A stretch of DNA of 64,000 nucleotides from CALBPI01 sp963922335 (GCA_963922335.1 CAWUIB010000001.1:310001-374000); one strand, 5' to 3'; counted from the first letter of the stretch, positions 42,182-51,140 are shown. The notes: generated by a model from the letters alone, not told the origin. A program made the numbers and translations.

Positions 42182-43759
42182 TTGAACGACATTCATGACG
42201 AACGCGTCCTCATTCTCGACTTCGGTGCGCAATACACGCAGCTGATTGCGCGTCGCGTGCGCGAGGCAGGGGTGTATGCCGAAATCCTGCCATGGGATTT
42301 GTCCGCAGACCGGATTCGCGATTTTGACGCGAAGGCGATCATCCTTTCCGGTGGTCCCGAGTCCGTCAATCTTGAGGCGCCGCCGCGCGCGGCCGACATT
42401 GTGTTTGAGCTCGGCGTACCCGTACTGGGGATCTGCTACGGCATGCAGACCATGGCGGCCCAGTTGGGTGGTGCTGTATCAGCATCGGCACATCGCGAAT
42501 TTGGTTTTGCCGAGGTCGACACGACGCCCTCAGTTTTGTTGGACGGTCTTAGCGATAGCGAAACGCCAATTGAAGGAGCTGAGGGTCGATTACAGGTGTG
42601 GATGTCGCACGGCGATAAGGTCGATACGCTCCCCGAGGGCTTCAGGGCGATCGGCCGTTCAGGCAACTCGCCGCTCGCCGCGATGGAGGATCCGGAGCGA
42701 CGATTCTTCGCCGTGCAGTTTCACCCGGAGGTCACTCACACGGTTAGCGGTGCGGCGATTCTCAATCGTTTTGTTCGTGAGATCGCCGGCTGTCGTGGTG
42801 ACTGGACCACGCCGAACATCGCACGCGATGCGATTGCACGCGTTCGTGAAAACGTTGGAGACGAGCAGGTGCTGCTTGGATTGTCCGGTGGAGTCGATTC
42901 CTCGGTGGTCGCAGCGCTGCTGCACGAGGCGATTGGTGATCAGCTCACCTGCGTTTTCGTCGATCATGGCCTACTGCGCGAGAACGAAGGCGATCAGGTC
43001 ATGCAGACGTTTGCCGAGAATCTTGGCGTGAAAGTCACTCGAATCGATGCCAGCGACCGGTTTTTTGCAGCGCTGGAAGGGGTAAGTGACCCCGAAGACA
43101 AGCGCAAAATCATCGGGCGAGAATTTGTGGCGGTGTTTGAAGAGCAAGCAAACCTGCTCACGAACGTCGCCTGGCTCGCACAGGGAACAATCTATCCTGA
43201 CGTGATTGAGTCGGCGGGTGCGGAAACGGGCAAGGCGCATGTAATCAAGTCTCACCACAACGTCGGCGGGCTGCCGGCGCATATGCGTCTGAAGTTGCTC
43301 GAACCACTGCGTGAGTTGTTCAAAGACGAAGTAAGAGAGCTGGGCGTGCAGTTGGGGTTGCCGCACGACATGGTCTATCGGCATCCGTTTCCGGGCCCAG
43401 GGCTCGGTGTGCGCATACTGGGTGCTGTGAATCGCGAGTTTGCTGACTATCTGCGCAAGGCGGATAAGATTTTTATTGATGAGCTCCGTGCGGCGGATCT
43501 TTACAACGAAACGAGCCAGGCATTCGCTGTGTTCCTGCCCGTTAAGTCTGTTGGTGTGATGGGAGATGGGCGCGCATATGACTACGTGATCGCGTTGCGT
43601 GCAGTGGAGACGATCGATTTTATGACTGCGAGATGGGCGCGCTTGCCGTATGAGTTCCTGGAAAAAGTCTCACTCAGGATCTGCAATGAAGTTCAGGGAA
43701 TCTCGCGGGTAACGTACGACATCTCAGGCAAACCGCCAGCGACAATTGAGTGGGAATGA
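42182..43759 (+). CDS. guaA: GMP synthase (glutamine-hydrolysing)
   Basis: Aminates XMP to GMP. With a TTG start at 42182 the protein has 525 residues, the same length as the Escherichia coli enzyme, and begins with the expected DIHDERVLILDFGAQYTQL. GAGGA lies 8 bases upstream of that TTG. A GTG at 42155 overlapping the guaB stop is the alternative. The glutaminase Cys is in GICYGMQTM, with FHPEVTHT; the ATP pyrophosphatase loop is SGGVDSSVVA; the C-terminal dimerisation domain ends KPPATIEWE. Confidence 0.97.
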   Translation: MNDIHDERVLILDFGAQYTQLIARRVREAGVYAEILPWDLSADRIRDFDAKAIILSGGPESVNLEAPPRAADIVFELGVPVLGICYGMQTMAAQLGGAVSASAHREFGFAEVDTTPSVLLDGLSDSETPIEGAEGRLQVWMSHGDKVDTLPEGFRAIGRSGNSPLAAMEDPERRFFAVQFHPEVTHTVSGAAILNRFVREIAGCRGDWTTPNIARDAIARVRENVGDEQVLLGLSGGVDSSVVAALLHEAIGDQLTCVFVDHGLLRENEGDQVMQTFAENLGVKVTRIDASDRFFAALEGVSDPEDKRKIIGREFVAVFEEQANLLTNVAWLAQGTIYPDVIESAGAETGKAHVIKSHHNVGGLPAHMRLKLLEPLRELFKDEVRELGVQLGLPHDMVYRHPFPGPGLGVRILGAVNREFADYLRKADKIFIDELRAADLYNETSQAFAVFLPVKSVGVMGDGRAYDYVIALRAVETIDFMTARWARLPYEFLEKVSLRICNEVQGISRVTYDISGKPPATIEWE

Positions 43760-44259
43760 GACCATCGTCTGCACACAGACGAGCTTCCGACGGTCGAGCT
43801 TCGATTCGTCCGGCTGACCATTTTTTTATGCTGCAGGCGCTAAATCAGGCGGATGCAGCAGCTGCGGAGAACGAGGTGCCGGTTGGGGCATTGGTTGTGC
43901 AAGACGGAAGGGTACTCGCGAGCGGGCAGAATCGTTCGATTCGGGACAATGACCCGACCGCGCATGCGGAGATTATCGCTCTGCGTCGTGCTGGAAAGCG
44001 GGTCGGCAATTACCGAATCAATGATGCGACGCTCTACGTCACGCTCGAGCCGTGCGCCATGTGCGCGACAGCGATGGTGCACGCTCGGGTCCAGCGAGTT
44101 GTGTTCGGCGCTGCTGATCCGAAGACTGGTGCGCTCGGAGGAGCACTGGACCTGCTTGCATCGGATGCGGTAAACCACCGCTACGAATACACAGGCGGCG
44201 TGCTGGCAGCGGCATCAGCCGAGCTGCTACGACGCTTTTTTCGAGCGCGAAGGTTATGA
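43756..44259 (+). CDS. tadA: tRNA-specific adenosine-34 deaminase TadA
   Basis: Deaminates A34 of tRNA-Arg(ACG) to inosine. The 167-residue product has the zinc-site HAEIIALRRAG and LYVTLEPCAMCATAMVHAR, plus FGAADPKTGALGG. The ATG at 43756 overlaps the guaA stop (ATGA). About 20 N-terminal residues precede the family core, so a start nearer FFMLQALNQAD is possible. The next gene overlaps in the same ATGA manner. Confidence 0.94.
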   Translation: MRPSSAHRRASDGRASIRPADHFFMLQALNQADAAAAENEVPVGALVVQDGRVLASGQNRSIRDNDPTAHAEIIALRRAGKRVGNYRINDATLYVTLEPCAMCATAMVHARVQRVVFGAADPKTGALGGALDLLASDAVNHRYEYTGGVLAAASAELLRRFFRARRL

Positions 44260-44768
44260 CAGAGTCCACCGAGCAGCCCGCTACGATTCGAACCGCGCGA
44301 GCGACTGATGAGACGTCGGTACTGGCGCTTCTGCCCGAGCTTGCGGATTTTGAGCTTCCAGCGTGGCGAGAGGCCAAAGACCTCTGGGCGGGCGACGCTG
44401 ATTTAGTGCGTAAACATTTCGCCGGGACAACGGATGGCCCGACGCGTTTACTCGTTGCAGTTGATGGCTCTGATAACGTGTTGGGCCTCGCGTTGATGAC
44501 GCTTGGCGAAGAGGCGCTAAGCCATCGGCCGAGTGCACATCTGGAGGCGATTGTCGTTGCCAAGTCCGGCAGGGGTCTGGGGCTTGGGCGACGACTGATG
44601 GCGGCGACAGAGTTGCTCGCCAAAGAAGCGGGCGCCGAGACCCTGACACTAAATGCATTTCGTCAGAATCTGCGCGCCCGATCGTTGTACGAATCCATCG
44701 GGTTCGATGGCGAGCTAATCCGCTATATCAAGCGTCTCGATCCTACCGCGCCGTCTGGCGAGTCCTAG
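44256..44768 (+). CDS. GNAT-family N-acetyltransferase
   Basis: A 170-residue protein with a single GNAT fold. The acetyl-CoA loop is in IVVAKSGRGLGLGRRLM and the C-terminal strand in NLRARSLYESIGF. The substrate is not known. The ATG overlaps the tadA stop (ATGA). Its last 54 bases overlap the 3' end of the convergent secreted-protein gene, an unusually long antisense overlap for this window. Confidence 0.87.
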   Translation: MTESTEQPATIRTARATDETSVLALLPELADFELPAWREAKDLWAGDADLVRKHFAGTTDGPTRLLVAVDGSDNVLGLALMTLGEEALSHRPSAHLEAIVVAKSGRGLGLGRRLMAATELLAKEAGAETLTLNAFRQNLRARSLYESIGFDGELIRYIKRLDPTAPSGES

Positions 44769-45443
44769 CAGACCCATCAACAGCGCCAGTCCTGCGACGC
44801 CCGTCGCGCCACCGCCTTCGTTGCTGATGACAACGACAGGCTCATTAGGGCCGTCGAGTGAGATGCTCTCCAGAGGCAGGTCGAAGAGCTCTGCAGACTC
44901 TGCGGGACCAAACTCAGCCACAAATCGGCCATCGAAAGCATCGTAGATCTCGATAAGGACATCGTAGTAGCCGGTCGGAAAACCCGAGACCAGATCAGCA
45001 TCGTAGAAATACTCGTCGCCGCCGCTGGTACCAAAAATCCTGAAGTTCTCGGTGCTGCCGTACTCCGTCCACGGGCCGCCTTCGAGCGATAGGTAAAGTA
45101 CCGCGAACACATCAGCGCTGTTGTAAATCGTGTCGACATCGAACGTCAGTTCAACGCGTGTGAAAAAGCCGTCAAAGTCGAAATCATCGCGAATGTTCAC
45201 GAATGCATCGAAGACGTAGAAGTCCTGATTGATTTGAGCACTCTGAACCGCGGCGCGACGGGGCGTGCGTATCCCATTGCCGCGTTGCGGAGCCTCTTTA
45301 CTCACTTCCTGCGGTAGGGCGGCGCCACGGGCTGAGCTTGATCCCTGCGCTGCAAGAGTCTTCGCTTGCTCTACTGCGGGTGCTTCAGCCATTGCCAGCG
45401 AGCAGGCGCTCAAAAGGGCCAAGGCGATCATCTTCGCTTTCAT
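44715..45443 (-). CDS. secreted protein, choice-of-anchor H-like, with GlyGly-CTERM-type tail
   Basis: A 242-residue protein with a signal peptide (MIALALLSACSLAMAEA). A beta-rich Asp/Phe/Tyr-rich body follows (for example DFDFDGFFTRVELTFD and DLVSGFPTGYYDVLIEIYDA). The C-terminal tail has EGGGATGVAG, a hydrophobic span (LALLMGLLGLA) and RRRGR. A glycine-rich motif, span and basic cluster is the layout of GlyGly-CTERM sorting signals processed by rhombosortase. The body resembles the choice-of-anchor H group. Eight residues follow the basic cluster, slightly more than usual. Function unknown. Confidence 0.75.
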   Translation of the reverse strand: MKAKMIALALLSACSLAMAEAPAVEQAKTLAAQGSSSARGAALPQEVSKEAPQRGNGIRTPRRAAVQSAQINQDFYVFDAFVNIRDDFDFDGFFTRVELTFDVDTIYNSADVFAVLYLSLEGGPWTEYGSTENFRIFGTSGGDEYFYDADLVSGFPTGYYDVLIEIYDAFDGRFVAEFGPAESAELFDLPLESISLDGPNEPVVVISNEGGGATGVAGLALLMGLLGLARRRGRIETLDIAD

Positions 45444-45516
45444 TTATCTGCTCCGTCTTTCCCAAGGTGCAGATGTATTAGGCAGCAACCCGGCTGAACC
45501 GTTGCTGAACCCGCTT

Positions 45517-46932
45517 CTAGCGCTGCGCGACGATCTCTGCGTCTTCGGTCTCGGCCGGCGTTTCTTCCGGTGCCTCAGGCCCCGTCGGGGCTGCATCTCG
45601 TCGCTCAAGCCACTTTAAGATGGACCGATAGTTGCGAATGTTTTCGACATAAGTCACGGGTTCCCAGCCCCGTGCATATCCGTGCTCAACACGCTGGTAC
45701 CAACGGCGTTGCGCCAACAGCGGCAACGCCGCTCGGACATCGACCCAACGGTCGGGATCACCCTGTTGCATCCGGACGATTTCGCGTGCGTCTTTGAGGT
45801 GAAAAAAACCGACGTTGTAGGCCGCGAGCGCCATCCAGGTGCGATCCGGCTCCGGGATATCGTCGCCGAGACGTTCTTTCAACCGAGCAAAAAACTCGGC
45901 CCCTCCGGCGATGCTTTGTTCCGGATCCTCACGATTGTCGACTCCGAGATAGTCGGCTGTTGCTCTCGTCAACATCATGATTCCTCGTACCCCGGTTGGG
46001 GAGACTGCTGACCGCCGCCAGTGCGACTCCTGATAACCAATCGCCGCCAGTAGCGTCCAATCCAATTCATGTTGCGCTGCTGAATCCCTGAACAGGCTCT
46101 TGTAGTTCGGCAAGCGCGACTTGTAGTGTCGAATAAAAGCGCGCGTGCCGACGTAGTCAAAATCGTCGTTATGGCTGTAGTAACGATCGAGAATGCGCGT
46201 TAGCTCGCCGTTGCGTCGAATTTTTTGCAGATAGCGGTTTGCGGCGTCTACCAGCGATCGATCTTTGCCGGAGGGGAATGCCCAGGCAACGGAATTGGCG
46301 ACCTCAAGATCCAGCCCGATGCGAAGCTCGGGGTGGAACTGGCGGTTGATGTTGAAGTCGGTGGAATCAGCAATGGTGTACTCGATCGTGCCATTGGCAA
46401 CCTCTTCGAGCAGATCAGCGCTCTCCGCCCCGTCATCGGATCGCCAGTCGAGCAGCGGCAACTCGTCGTCAAGAGCGTCGAGCGTTTCCGCATGGCTTGA
46501 ACCCGCCATCACGACGATCTCTTGCTCTTGAATATCCGCCAACGACTGCGGTTTCCCGGTGCCTCTGCGGTAGATCAGGTGCTGTTCGACCTGCTGATAG
46601 GGTTGACTGAAATTAACTTGCCGAAGTCGCTCCTCGGTGATTGAGAGGCCCGCAGCGACCATGTGCGCATCGCCGGACCGCACTGCAGGAATCAGGTCCG
46701 CAACCGCGCGCAGGGGTCGCATGGTCAGTTGGACACCAAGTTCCTCTGCGAAACCGAGAACCAGATCGTATTCCGGGCCTGTCGGCGCGTCGGCCCCGAT
46801 ATAATAGGCCGTGGGGGCATTGCGCGTGACCACGCGCAAGACACCCGTCTCGAGTACTTGCTCAAGCAGCGGCGGGGGTTGTTGGACTGTCGTGAGCCCA
46901 AGCACAGATACGAGCGCGATGACTAGCCGCAT
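45517..46932 (-). CDS. mltF: membrane-bound lytic murein transglycosylase F
   Basis: A 471-residue periplasmic enzyme that cleaves peptidoglycan to 1,6-anhydromuropeptides. It has an N-terminal signal or anchor, then a solute-binding-like domain (about residues 28-265, GVLRVVTRNAPTAYYIG). The lysozyme-like domain follows, with catalytic Glu in AIGYQESHWRRSAVSPTGVRG and ALAAYNVGFFHLKDAR. The fused domains are diagnostic of MltF. A consensus -10 lies 41 bases upstream. It is divergent from the SRP RNA gene. Confidence 0.95.
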   Translation of the reverse strand: MRLVIALVSVLGLTTVQQPPPLLEQVLETGVLRVVTRNAPTAYYIGADAPTGPEYDLVLGFAEELGVQLTMRPLRAVADLIPAVRSGDAHMVAAGLSITEERLRQVNFSQPYQQVEQHLIYRRGTGKPQSLADIQEQEIVVMAGSSHAETLDALDDELPLLDWRSDDGAESADLLEEVANGTIEYTIADSTDFNINRQFHPELRIGLDLEVANSVAWAFPSGKDRSLVDAANRYLQKIRRNGELTRILDRYYSHNDDFDYVGTRAFIRHYKSRLPNYKSLFRDSAAQHELDWTLLAAIGYQESHWRRSAVSPTGVRGIMMLTRATADYLGVDNREDPEQSIAGGAEFFARLKERLGDDIPEPDRTWMALAAYNVGFFHLKDAREIVRMQQGDPDRWVDVRAALPLLAQRRWYQRVEHGYARGWEPVTYVENIRNYRSILKWLERRDAAPTGPEAPEETPAETEDAEIVAQR

Positions 46933-46973
46933 CGGCTTCCCTCTGTATTGATGTTCCCATCAACCATATCGAC

Positions 46974-46979
46974 ATTATA
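46974..46979 (-). promoter_or_regulatory. -10 element of the mltF promoter
   Basis: On the minus strand this reads TATAAT, the exact consensus, 41 bases upstream of the mltF ATG. The matching -35 is unclear at standard spacing. Confidence 0.5.
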
Positions 46980-47015
46980 CCTCCGTCCGGCGGGTATTCG
47001 CGGTCACAAGGGGGG

Positions 47016-47045
47016 TGAAAGCGCCGCCTTCGCCTGAGATACTAT
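47016..47045 (+). promoter_or_regulatory. predicted promoter of the SRP RNA gene
   Basis: TACTAT (47040-47045) ends five bases before the predicted RNA start. A weak -35-like TGAAAG lies at 47016-47021 with an 18-base spacer. Confidence 0.5.
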
Positions 47046-47050
47046 GGCTT

Positions 47051-47156
47051 GGTCCGCGCCGGCTACCTCGCGACGGTCAGCCGTGAACCCCGTCAGGCCC
47101 GGAAGGGAGCAGCGGCAGCGGTCACACCGGGTGCCGGGGAGCAGCTGGTGCGGGCC
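47051..47156 (+). ncRNA. ffs: signal recognition particle 4.5S RNA
   Basis: A hairpin RNA of about 106 bases. The conserved domain IV core GTCAGGCCCGGAAGGGAGCA is at about 47092-47111. The ends GGTCCGCGCC and GGTGCGGGCC pair to close the long stem, and a T-rich run (TTTCTTTTTC) after 47156 can terminate transcription. The RNA binds Ffh to target membrane proteins. Its position just upstream of dnaX is usual in gammaproteobacteria. Confidence 0.95.
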
Positions 47157-47199
47157 TTTCTTTTTCATGGTGTCGGATTGCATCCGGTCAGAGTTTTTC

Positions 47200-48837
47200 A
47201 TGAGTTATCTCGTCCTGGCACGAAAATACAGACCGACCGGCTTCGCCGATGTTGTCGGTCAGGAGCACGTTCTACGCGCGCTGTCGCATGCTCTGGACAA
47301 CGAAAGACTCCATCACGCCTATCTGTTCTCAGGGACGCGTGGTGTTGGAAAGACCACGTTGGCTCGAATCCTAGCCAAAGCGCTGAACTGTGAAGTCGGT
47401 GTTTCGTCCACGCCATGTGGTAAGTGTGCCGCGTGTCTCGAGATTGACTCAGGCAGGTTCGTTGATCTGATCGAGGTGGATGCTGCTTCTCGAACCAAGG
47501 TCGACGACACGCGGGAATTGCTCGATAACGTGCAATACGCGGCCACTCGAGGTCGCTATAAGGTCTACCTTATCGATGAAGTTCATATGCTCTCGACGCA
47601 CTCGTTCAATGCATTGTTGAAGACCCTCGAAGAGCCGCCGGAGCATGTGAAGTTCCTGCTGGCGACGACAGATCCGCAAAAATTGCCTGTGACCGTCCTG
47701 TCCAGATGCTTGCAGTTCAATCTGAAGCGAATCGCTCCGCCGATGATCGCCGATCGATTGGCCGACATCGCGACGACGGAAGGGATTGACGCGGAGCCCG
47801 GTGCGCTCAGAATGCTGGCGAAAGCAGCCGATGGCAGTCTTCGCGATGCGTTGAGTCTCATGGATCAGGCAATTGCTTTTGGTGGGGGTGCACTGCCGGA
47901 GCGAGAGGTTGGGAACATGTTGGGCGCGTTGGATGACTCGTTCGTCACCGCTCTGCTGGATGCACTGATCGCCGACGACGGTGCCGAGTTGATGAGTGTC
48001 ATTCGATCTGCAGATGAACGCGCTCCCAACTACGGCGCATTGCTCGACGAGTTGGCGCGAGCGCTAACCGATATCGCGCTTCAACAAGCCAAGGCTGTAG
48101 ACGCGCCTCAGGATGGTGATTTTCCCGCCCATGAGTACGCAGACCGACTGCCACCCGAGGTGGTGCAGTTGTACTACGAGATTGCGATCCATGGGCGTCG
48201 AGATCTGCCATTGGCGCCAGATATGCGCACTGGCGTGGAGATGACGCTGCTGCGTATGCTCGCCTTTCGCCCGGAGCGGGGTGACGCCGAGGCGTCTATG
48301 CAGACCACCACAGGACAGGTACCAAGCGCGACTCAGCCCAAAACAAAACCGAAATCGACGGCGGCTGCTCCACCGACAGCTTCCACCAATAGTGCGAAAG
48401 GGGCCGTCGCATCCACTGACAATTCGGGTGTGTCCGATGATGACGACCCGTCACGCCAGTGGTATCGGATTGTCGGTGCTTTGGAGCTGGATGGCGTGGC
48501 TCGCATGCTGGCCGCAAATTGCGCGTGGCAAGAAGAGCGCGAGAACACAATCTTCCTCTCGCTGGATAAACGCAGTGCCGCGATGCTCACAGATGCGAGG
48601 GTGAAAGTGCTGGAACAGTCGCTGACGCAGCACCTCGGTCGTGACATTCGCGTGTCGATAGCGGTAGCCGGCGAAACACCGGCCGACACTCCGGTGCGTC
48701 AGCAGGCGCGTGATGCGCAGTCTCAAAAATCGGCTGCGGTCGAGGAGCTGCGCAAGGACGCAGGAGTGGCCGCGCTGGAAGAATTGATGGACGCGACGCT
48801 TGACCCTGAGACAGTCAGGGCTGGCGATGCAGGATAG
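47200..48837 (+). CDS. dnaX: DNA polymerase III subunits gamma and tau
   Basis: The clamp-loader ATPase. The 545-residue product starts MSYLVLARKYRPTGFADVVG and has Walker A GTRGVGKTTLARILAKAL, a zinc module (CEVGVSSTPCGKCAAC), DEVHMLS and the sensor LSRCLQFNL. A Pro/Thr/Ala-rich linker near residue 380 precedes the tau-specific C-terminal part. The ATG at 47200 is the family start; the frame upstream runs through the SRP RNA. The A-AAA-AAG slippery site used by Escherichia coli to make gamma was not found. Confidence 0.97.
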   Translation: MSYLVLARKYRPTGFADVVGQEHVLRALSHALDNERLHHAYLFSGTRGVGKTTLARILAKALNCEVGVSSTPCGKCAACLEIDSGRFVDLIEVDAASRTKVDDTRELLDNVQYAATRGRYKVYLIDEVHMLSTHSFNALLKTLEEPPEHVKFLLATTDPQKLPVTVLSRCLQFNLKRIAPPMIADRLADIATTEGIDAEPGALRMLAKAADGSLRDALSLMDQAIAFGGGALPEREVGNMLGALDDSFVTALLDALIADDGAELMSVIRSADERAPNYGALLDELARALTDIALQQAKAVDAPQDGDFPAHEYADRLPPEVVQLYYEIAIHGRRDLPLAPDMRTGVEMTLLRMLAFRPERGDAEASMQTTTGQVPSATQPKTKPKSTAAAPPTASTNSAKGAVASTDNSGVSDDDDPSRQWYRIVGALELDGVARMLAANCAWQEERENTIFLSLDKRSAAMLTDARVKVLEQSLTQHLGRDIRVSIAVAGETPADTPVRQQARDAQSQKSAAVEELRKDAGVAALEELMDATLDPETVRAGDAG

Positions 48838-48870
48838 TTTTTGTCGGCGGTGCCGACAGGAGGAAGGGAT

Positions 48871-49194
48871 ATGAAGGGTGGTATCGGGCAGCTGATGAAG
48901 CAAGCCAAAGAGATGCAAAGCAACATGGAAAAGTTGCAGGCAGAGCTCGCCGATATCGAAGTGGTTGGCGAAGCAGGAGCCGGAATGGTGACGGTGACGA
49001 TGACCTGCAAGCACGAAGTGCGACGAATCCAGATCGATGATTCGTTGGTCGGCGATGATCGTGAAATGCTTGAGGACCTGATCGCCGCAGGATTCAACGA
49101 TGCATTGCGCAAAGCTGAGGCAAAGAGCGCTGAGAAAATGGCGGCAGTGACCGGCGGTCTGAATCTGCCCGCCGGAATGAAGCTGCCGTTTTAG
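48871..49194 (+). CDS. ybaB: YbaB/EbfC family nucleoid-associated protein
   Basis: A 107-residue DNA-binding protein with MKGGIGQLMKQAKEMQSNMEKLQ at its start and a central VTVTMTCKHEVRRIQIDDSL. AGGAGGAAGG is a very strong ribosome site before the ATG at 48871. It lies between dnaX and recR, the conserved order. Confidence 0.96.
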   Translation: MKGGIGQLMKQAKEMQSNMEKLQAELADIEVVGEAGAGMVTVTMTCKHEVRRIQIDDSLVGDDREMLEDLIAAGFNDALRKAEAKSAEKMAAVTGGLNLPAGMKLPF

Positions 49195-49210
49195 GCAATT
49201 CGCACACGCT

Positions 49211-49810
49211 ATGGCTTTTACACCGCTCTTGACCGAGTTGATTGATGCGCTGCGTTGTCTGCCCGGGGTAGGACAAAAGTCAGCACAACGCATGGCGTTT
49301 TCATTACTCGAAGGTGATCGGTCAGGATCCGCGAGACTGGCAACCGCGCTCGCTCAGTCAGCCGCTGGTATTCGCAACTGCGATCGTTGCCGTATGTACA
49401 CGGAGAACGAGATTTGTGAGTTTTGCAGCGACGCATCGCGGGATGTCGCATCACTTTGCGTCGTCGAATCACCAGCCGATGTGCTTGCGATCGACAGTGC
49501 GACTGGGTACCGCGGTCGATACTTCGTCCTGCTCGGACACCTTTCGCCTTTGGACGGCATCGGGCCGTCCGAGCTCGGACTCGACCTTTTGGCAGCACGC
49601 TTTCGCGAACCTGACATGAAAGAGGTCATCATCGCAACCAACCCTACCGTCGAAGGCGATGCGACTGCGCACTATATCGGGGAGCTTGCGGATGCGCAGG
49701 GTGTGAAGGCAAGCCGTATTGCGCACGGTGTTCCCGTGGGTGGTGAGCTCGAATTTGTTGACGGCGGCACTTTGTCACACGCATTTAGCGGTCGTCGTAG
49801 TCTGTTTTAG
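49211..49810 (+). CDS. recR: recombination mediator protein RecR
   Basis: A 199-residue protein that helps load RecA at gaps with RecF and RecO. It has a helix-hairpin-helix (LRCLPGVGQKSAQRMAFSLL), the zinc motif CDRCRMYTENEICEFC, a Toprim domain (LCVVESPADVLAID) and the Walker B-like C-terminal segment. It begins 16 bases after ybaB. Confidence 0.97.
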   Translation: MAFTPLLTELIDALRCLPGVGQKSAQRMAFSLLEGDRSGSARLATALAQSAAGIRNCDRCRMYTENEICEFCSDASRDVASLCVVESPADVLAIDSATGYRGRYFVLLGHLSPLDGIGPSELGLDLLAARFREPDMKEVIIATNPTVEGDATAHYIGELADAQGVKASRIAHGVPVGGELEFVDGGTLSHAFSGRRSLF

Positions 49811-49823
49811 GGGCGCGATATCG

Positions 49824-50189
49824 ATGTCTGAAATTGATCCGGATTGCTTGTTCTGCAAAATCGTAGCGGGTGAGATTCCGGCCGAACGTGTCTTCGAGGA
49901 TGAATACGTGCTCGGGTTCCGGGACATCAGTCCACAGGCACCGGTGCATGTGCTGTTCATCCCCAAACCACATATCGCGACCGTCAACGATATTCGGGAT
50001 GATCAGGCGACGTTGGTCGGACGTTTATTCCTGGCAGCGCGCGATTTCGCGGCGGAGCAGGGCATTGCAGAAAATGGGTTCCGCCTGATTGTGAATTGCA
50101 ATGCGGACGGCGGGCAGACGGTGTTTCACTTGCACATGCATTTGCTCGCAGGTGCGAAGATGCCGATGGGTTTCGGACACTCGGGCTAG
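49824..50189 (+). CDS. HIT-family protein (HinT-like purine nucleoside phosphoramidase)
   Basis: A 121-residue HIT protein with the catalytic triad motif TVFHLHMHLLAG near the C-terminus and CLFCKIVAGEIPA at the start, typical of HinT. The ATG at 49824 is chosen since the frame upstream lies in recR. Its 3' end overlaps the convergent rsgA gene by 4 bases. The physiological substrate is uncertain. Confidence 0.93.
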   Translation: MSEIDPDCLFCKIVAGEIPAERVFEDEYVLGFRDISPQAPVHVLFIPKPHIATVNDIRDDQATLVGRLFLAARDFAAEQGIAENGFRLIVNCNADGGQTVFHLHMHLLAGAKMPMGFGHSG

Positions 50190-51106
50190 TAGCGATCCGC
50201 GCCCAGTTGGCGATTGATCTGTGCCAATCGCAAGTAGCTCCGATATCGACGGTCGCTGATTTCGCCAGCATCAACCCGCGCCTTCACTTCGCAGTCAGGT
50301 TCTGCACGGTGCATGCAGTCGGCGAATCGGCAACCAGCAGCCGCTGCGTGAATCTCGCGGAAGCCTTGCGCGACGGCACGCGGCTCAATGAGCCCTGGGG
50401 CGTAGTCTCTGACTCCGGGCGAATCGATTACCTGAATGTCGGTGTCGAGCATGATCAGTCGAGCAGATACGGTGGTGTGTCGACCTTCAAGATTGGCATC
50501 GGAGACAGACCCGGTTCGTTGAATATCGCCTCCAGAGAGCGTGTTGACGATCGTCGATTTACCGACGCCGGATTGACCGACTAGGATTGATAACTCGCCG
50601 CGCATAACGTCTCTAAGCGCGTCAATGCCGTCATTGTCCTTCGTACTGGCCTTGATCACGTCGTAGCCGAGTGCGCGGTACTCGTCCACCTCTGTTTGGG
50701 GTGGTGCAATATCGCTCTTGTTCCAAACAACGGCGGCTTTGCATGGCATCAATTCTGCCGCGGCGAGATAGCGATCGGCGATAAAGAAATCCGGCTGTGG
50801 TTGTGGTGCGAGCACGATCACCATCATCGACACATTGGCAGCCAGCAATTCGCGTCGTCCGCGAGTGTCGGTCCGGTCAAGCGCGCTGGCGCGTTCCAGC
50901 ACTTCCTCGATTTGCCAGTCTTTCTCGCCCTGAAGTGGGCGCGCCCTGACGAAGTCTCCGGCAACCGGCTTGAGCTTCTTGCCCTTCGGACGCGCAGGGA
51001 TTGGGTCTGTACCGAGCGGGCCGTCCGCCGTAAGTTCGAAGCGAGCTCCGAAACTTGCCGCCACGCGCATTACCTGACCGATGTTGTCTGGGTCGCTGCT
51101 CACCAC
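50186..51106 (-). CDS. rsgA: small ribosomal subunit biogenesis GTPase RsgA
   Basis: A 306-residue circularly permuted GTPase that acts late in 30S assembly. An N-terminal OB-like domain is followed by VWNKSD (the G4-type motif), then GQSGVGKSTIVNTLSGG (G1) and DSPGVRDY (G3), an order that shows the permutation. The zinc-binding tail includes CRFADCMHRAEPDCEV. It is divergent from orn, as in Escherichia coli. Confidence 0.95.
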   Translation of the reverse strand: MVSSDPDNIGQVMRVAASFGARFELTADGPLGTDPIPARPKGKKLKPVAGDFVRARPLQGEKDWQIEEVLERASALDRTDTRGRRELLAANVSMMVIVLAPQPQPDFFIADRYLAAAELMPCKAAVVWNKSDIAPPQTEVDEYRALGYDVIKASTKDNDGIDALRDVMRGELSILVGQSGVGKSTIVNTLSGGDIQRTGSVSDANLEGRHTTVSARLIMLDTDIQVIDSPGVRDYAPGLIEPRAVAQGFREIHAAAAGCRFADCMHRAEPDCEVKARVDAGEISDRRYRSYLRLAQINRQLGADRY

Positions 51107-51140
51107 AGCATTATGCCAGTGCAGACGCGTCGTGCGGGTC

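Noticed and set aside
47044..47199. Longer N-terminus of DnaX
   Set aside because: The extension runs through the SRP RNA gene. The family N-terminus MSYLVLARKYRP starts at 47200.
48451..49293. 280-residue open frame antisense to dnaX, ybaB and recR
   Set aside because: It spans three well-supported sense genes, is rich in His, Cys and Arg, and shows no motif.
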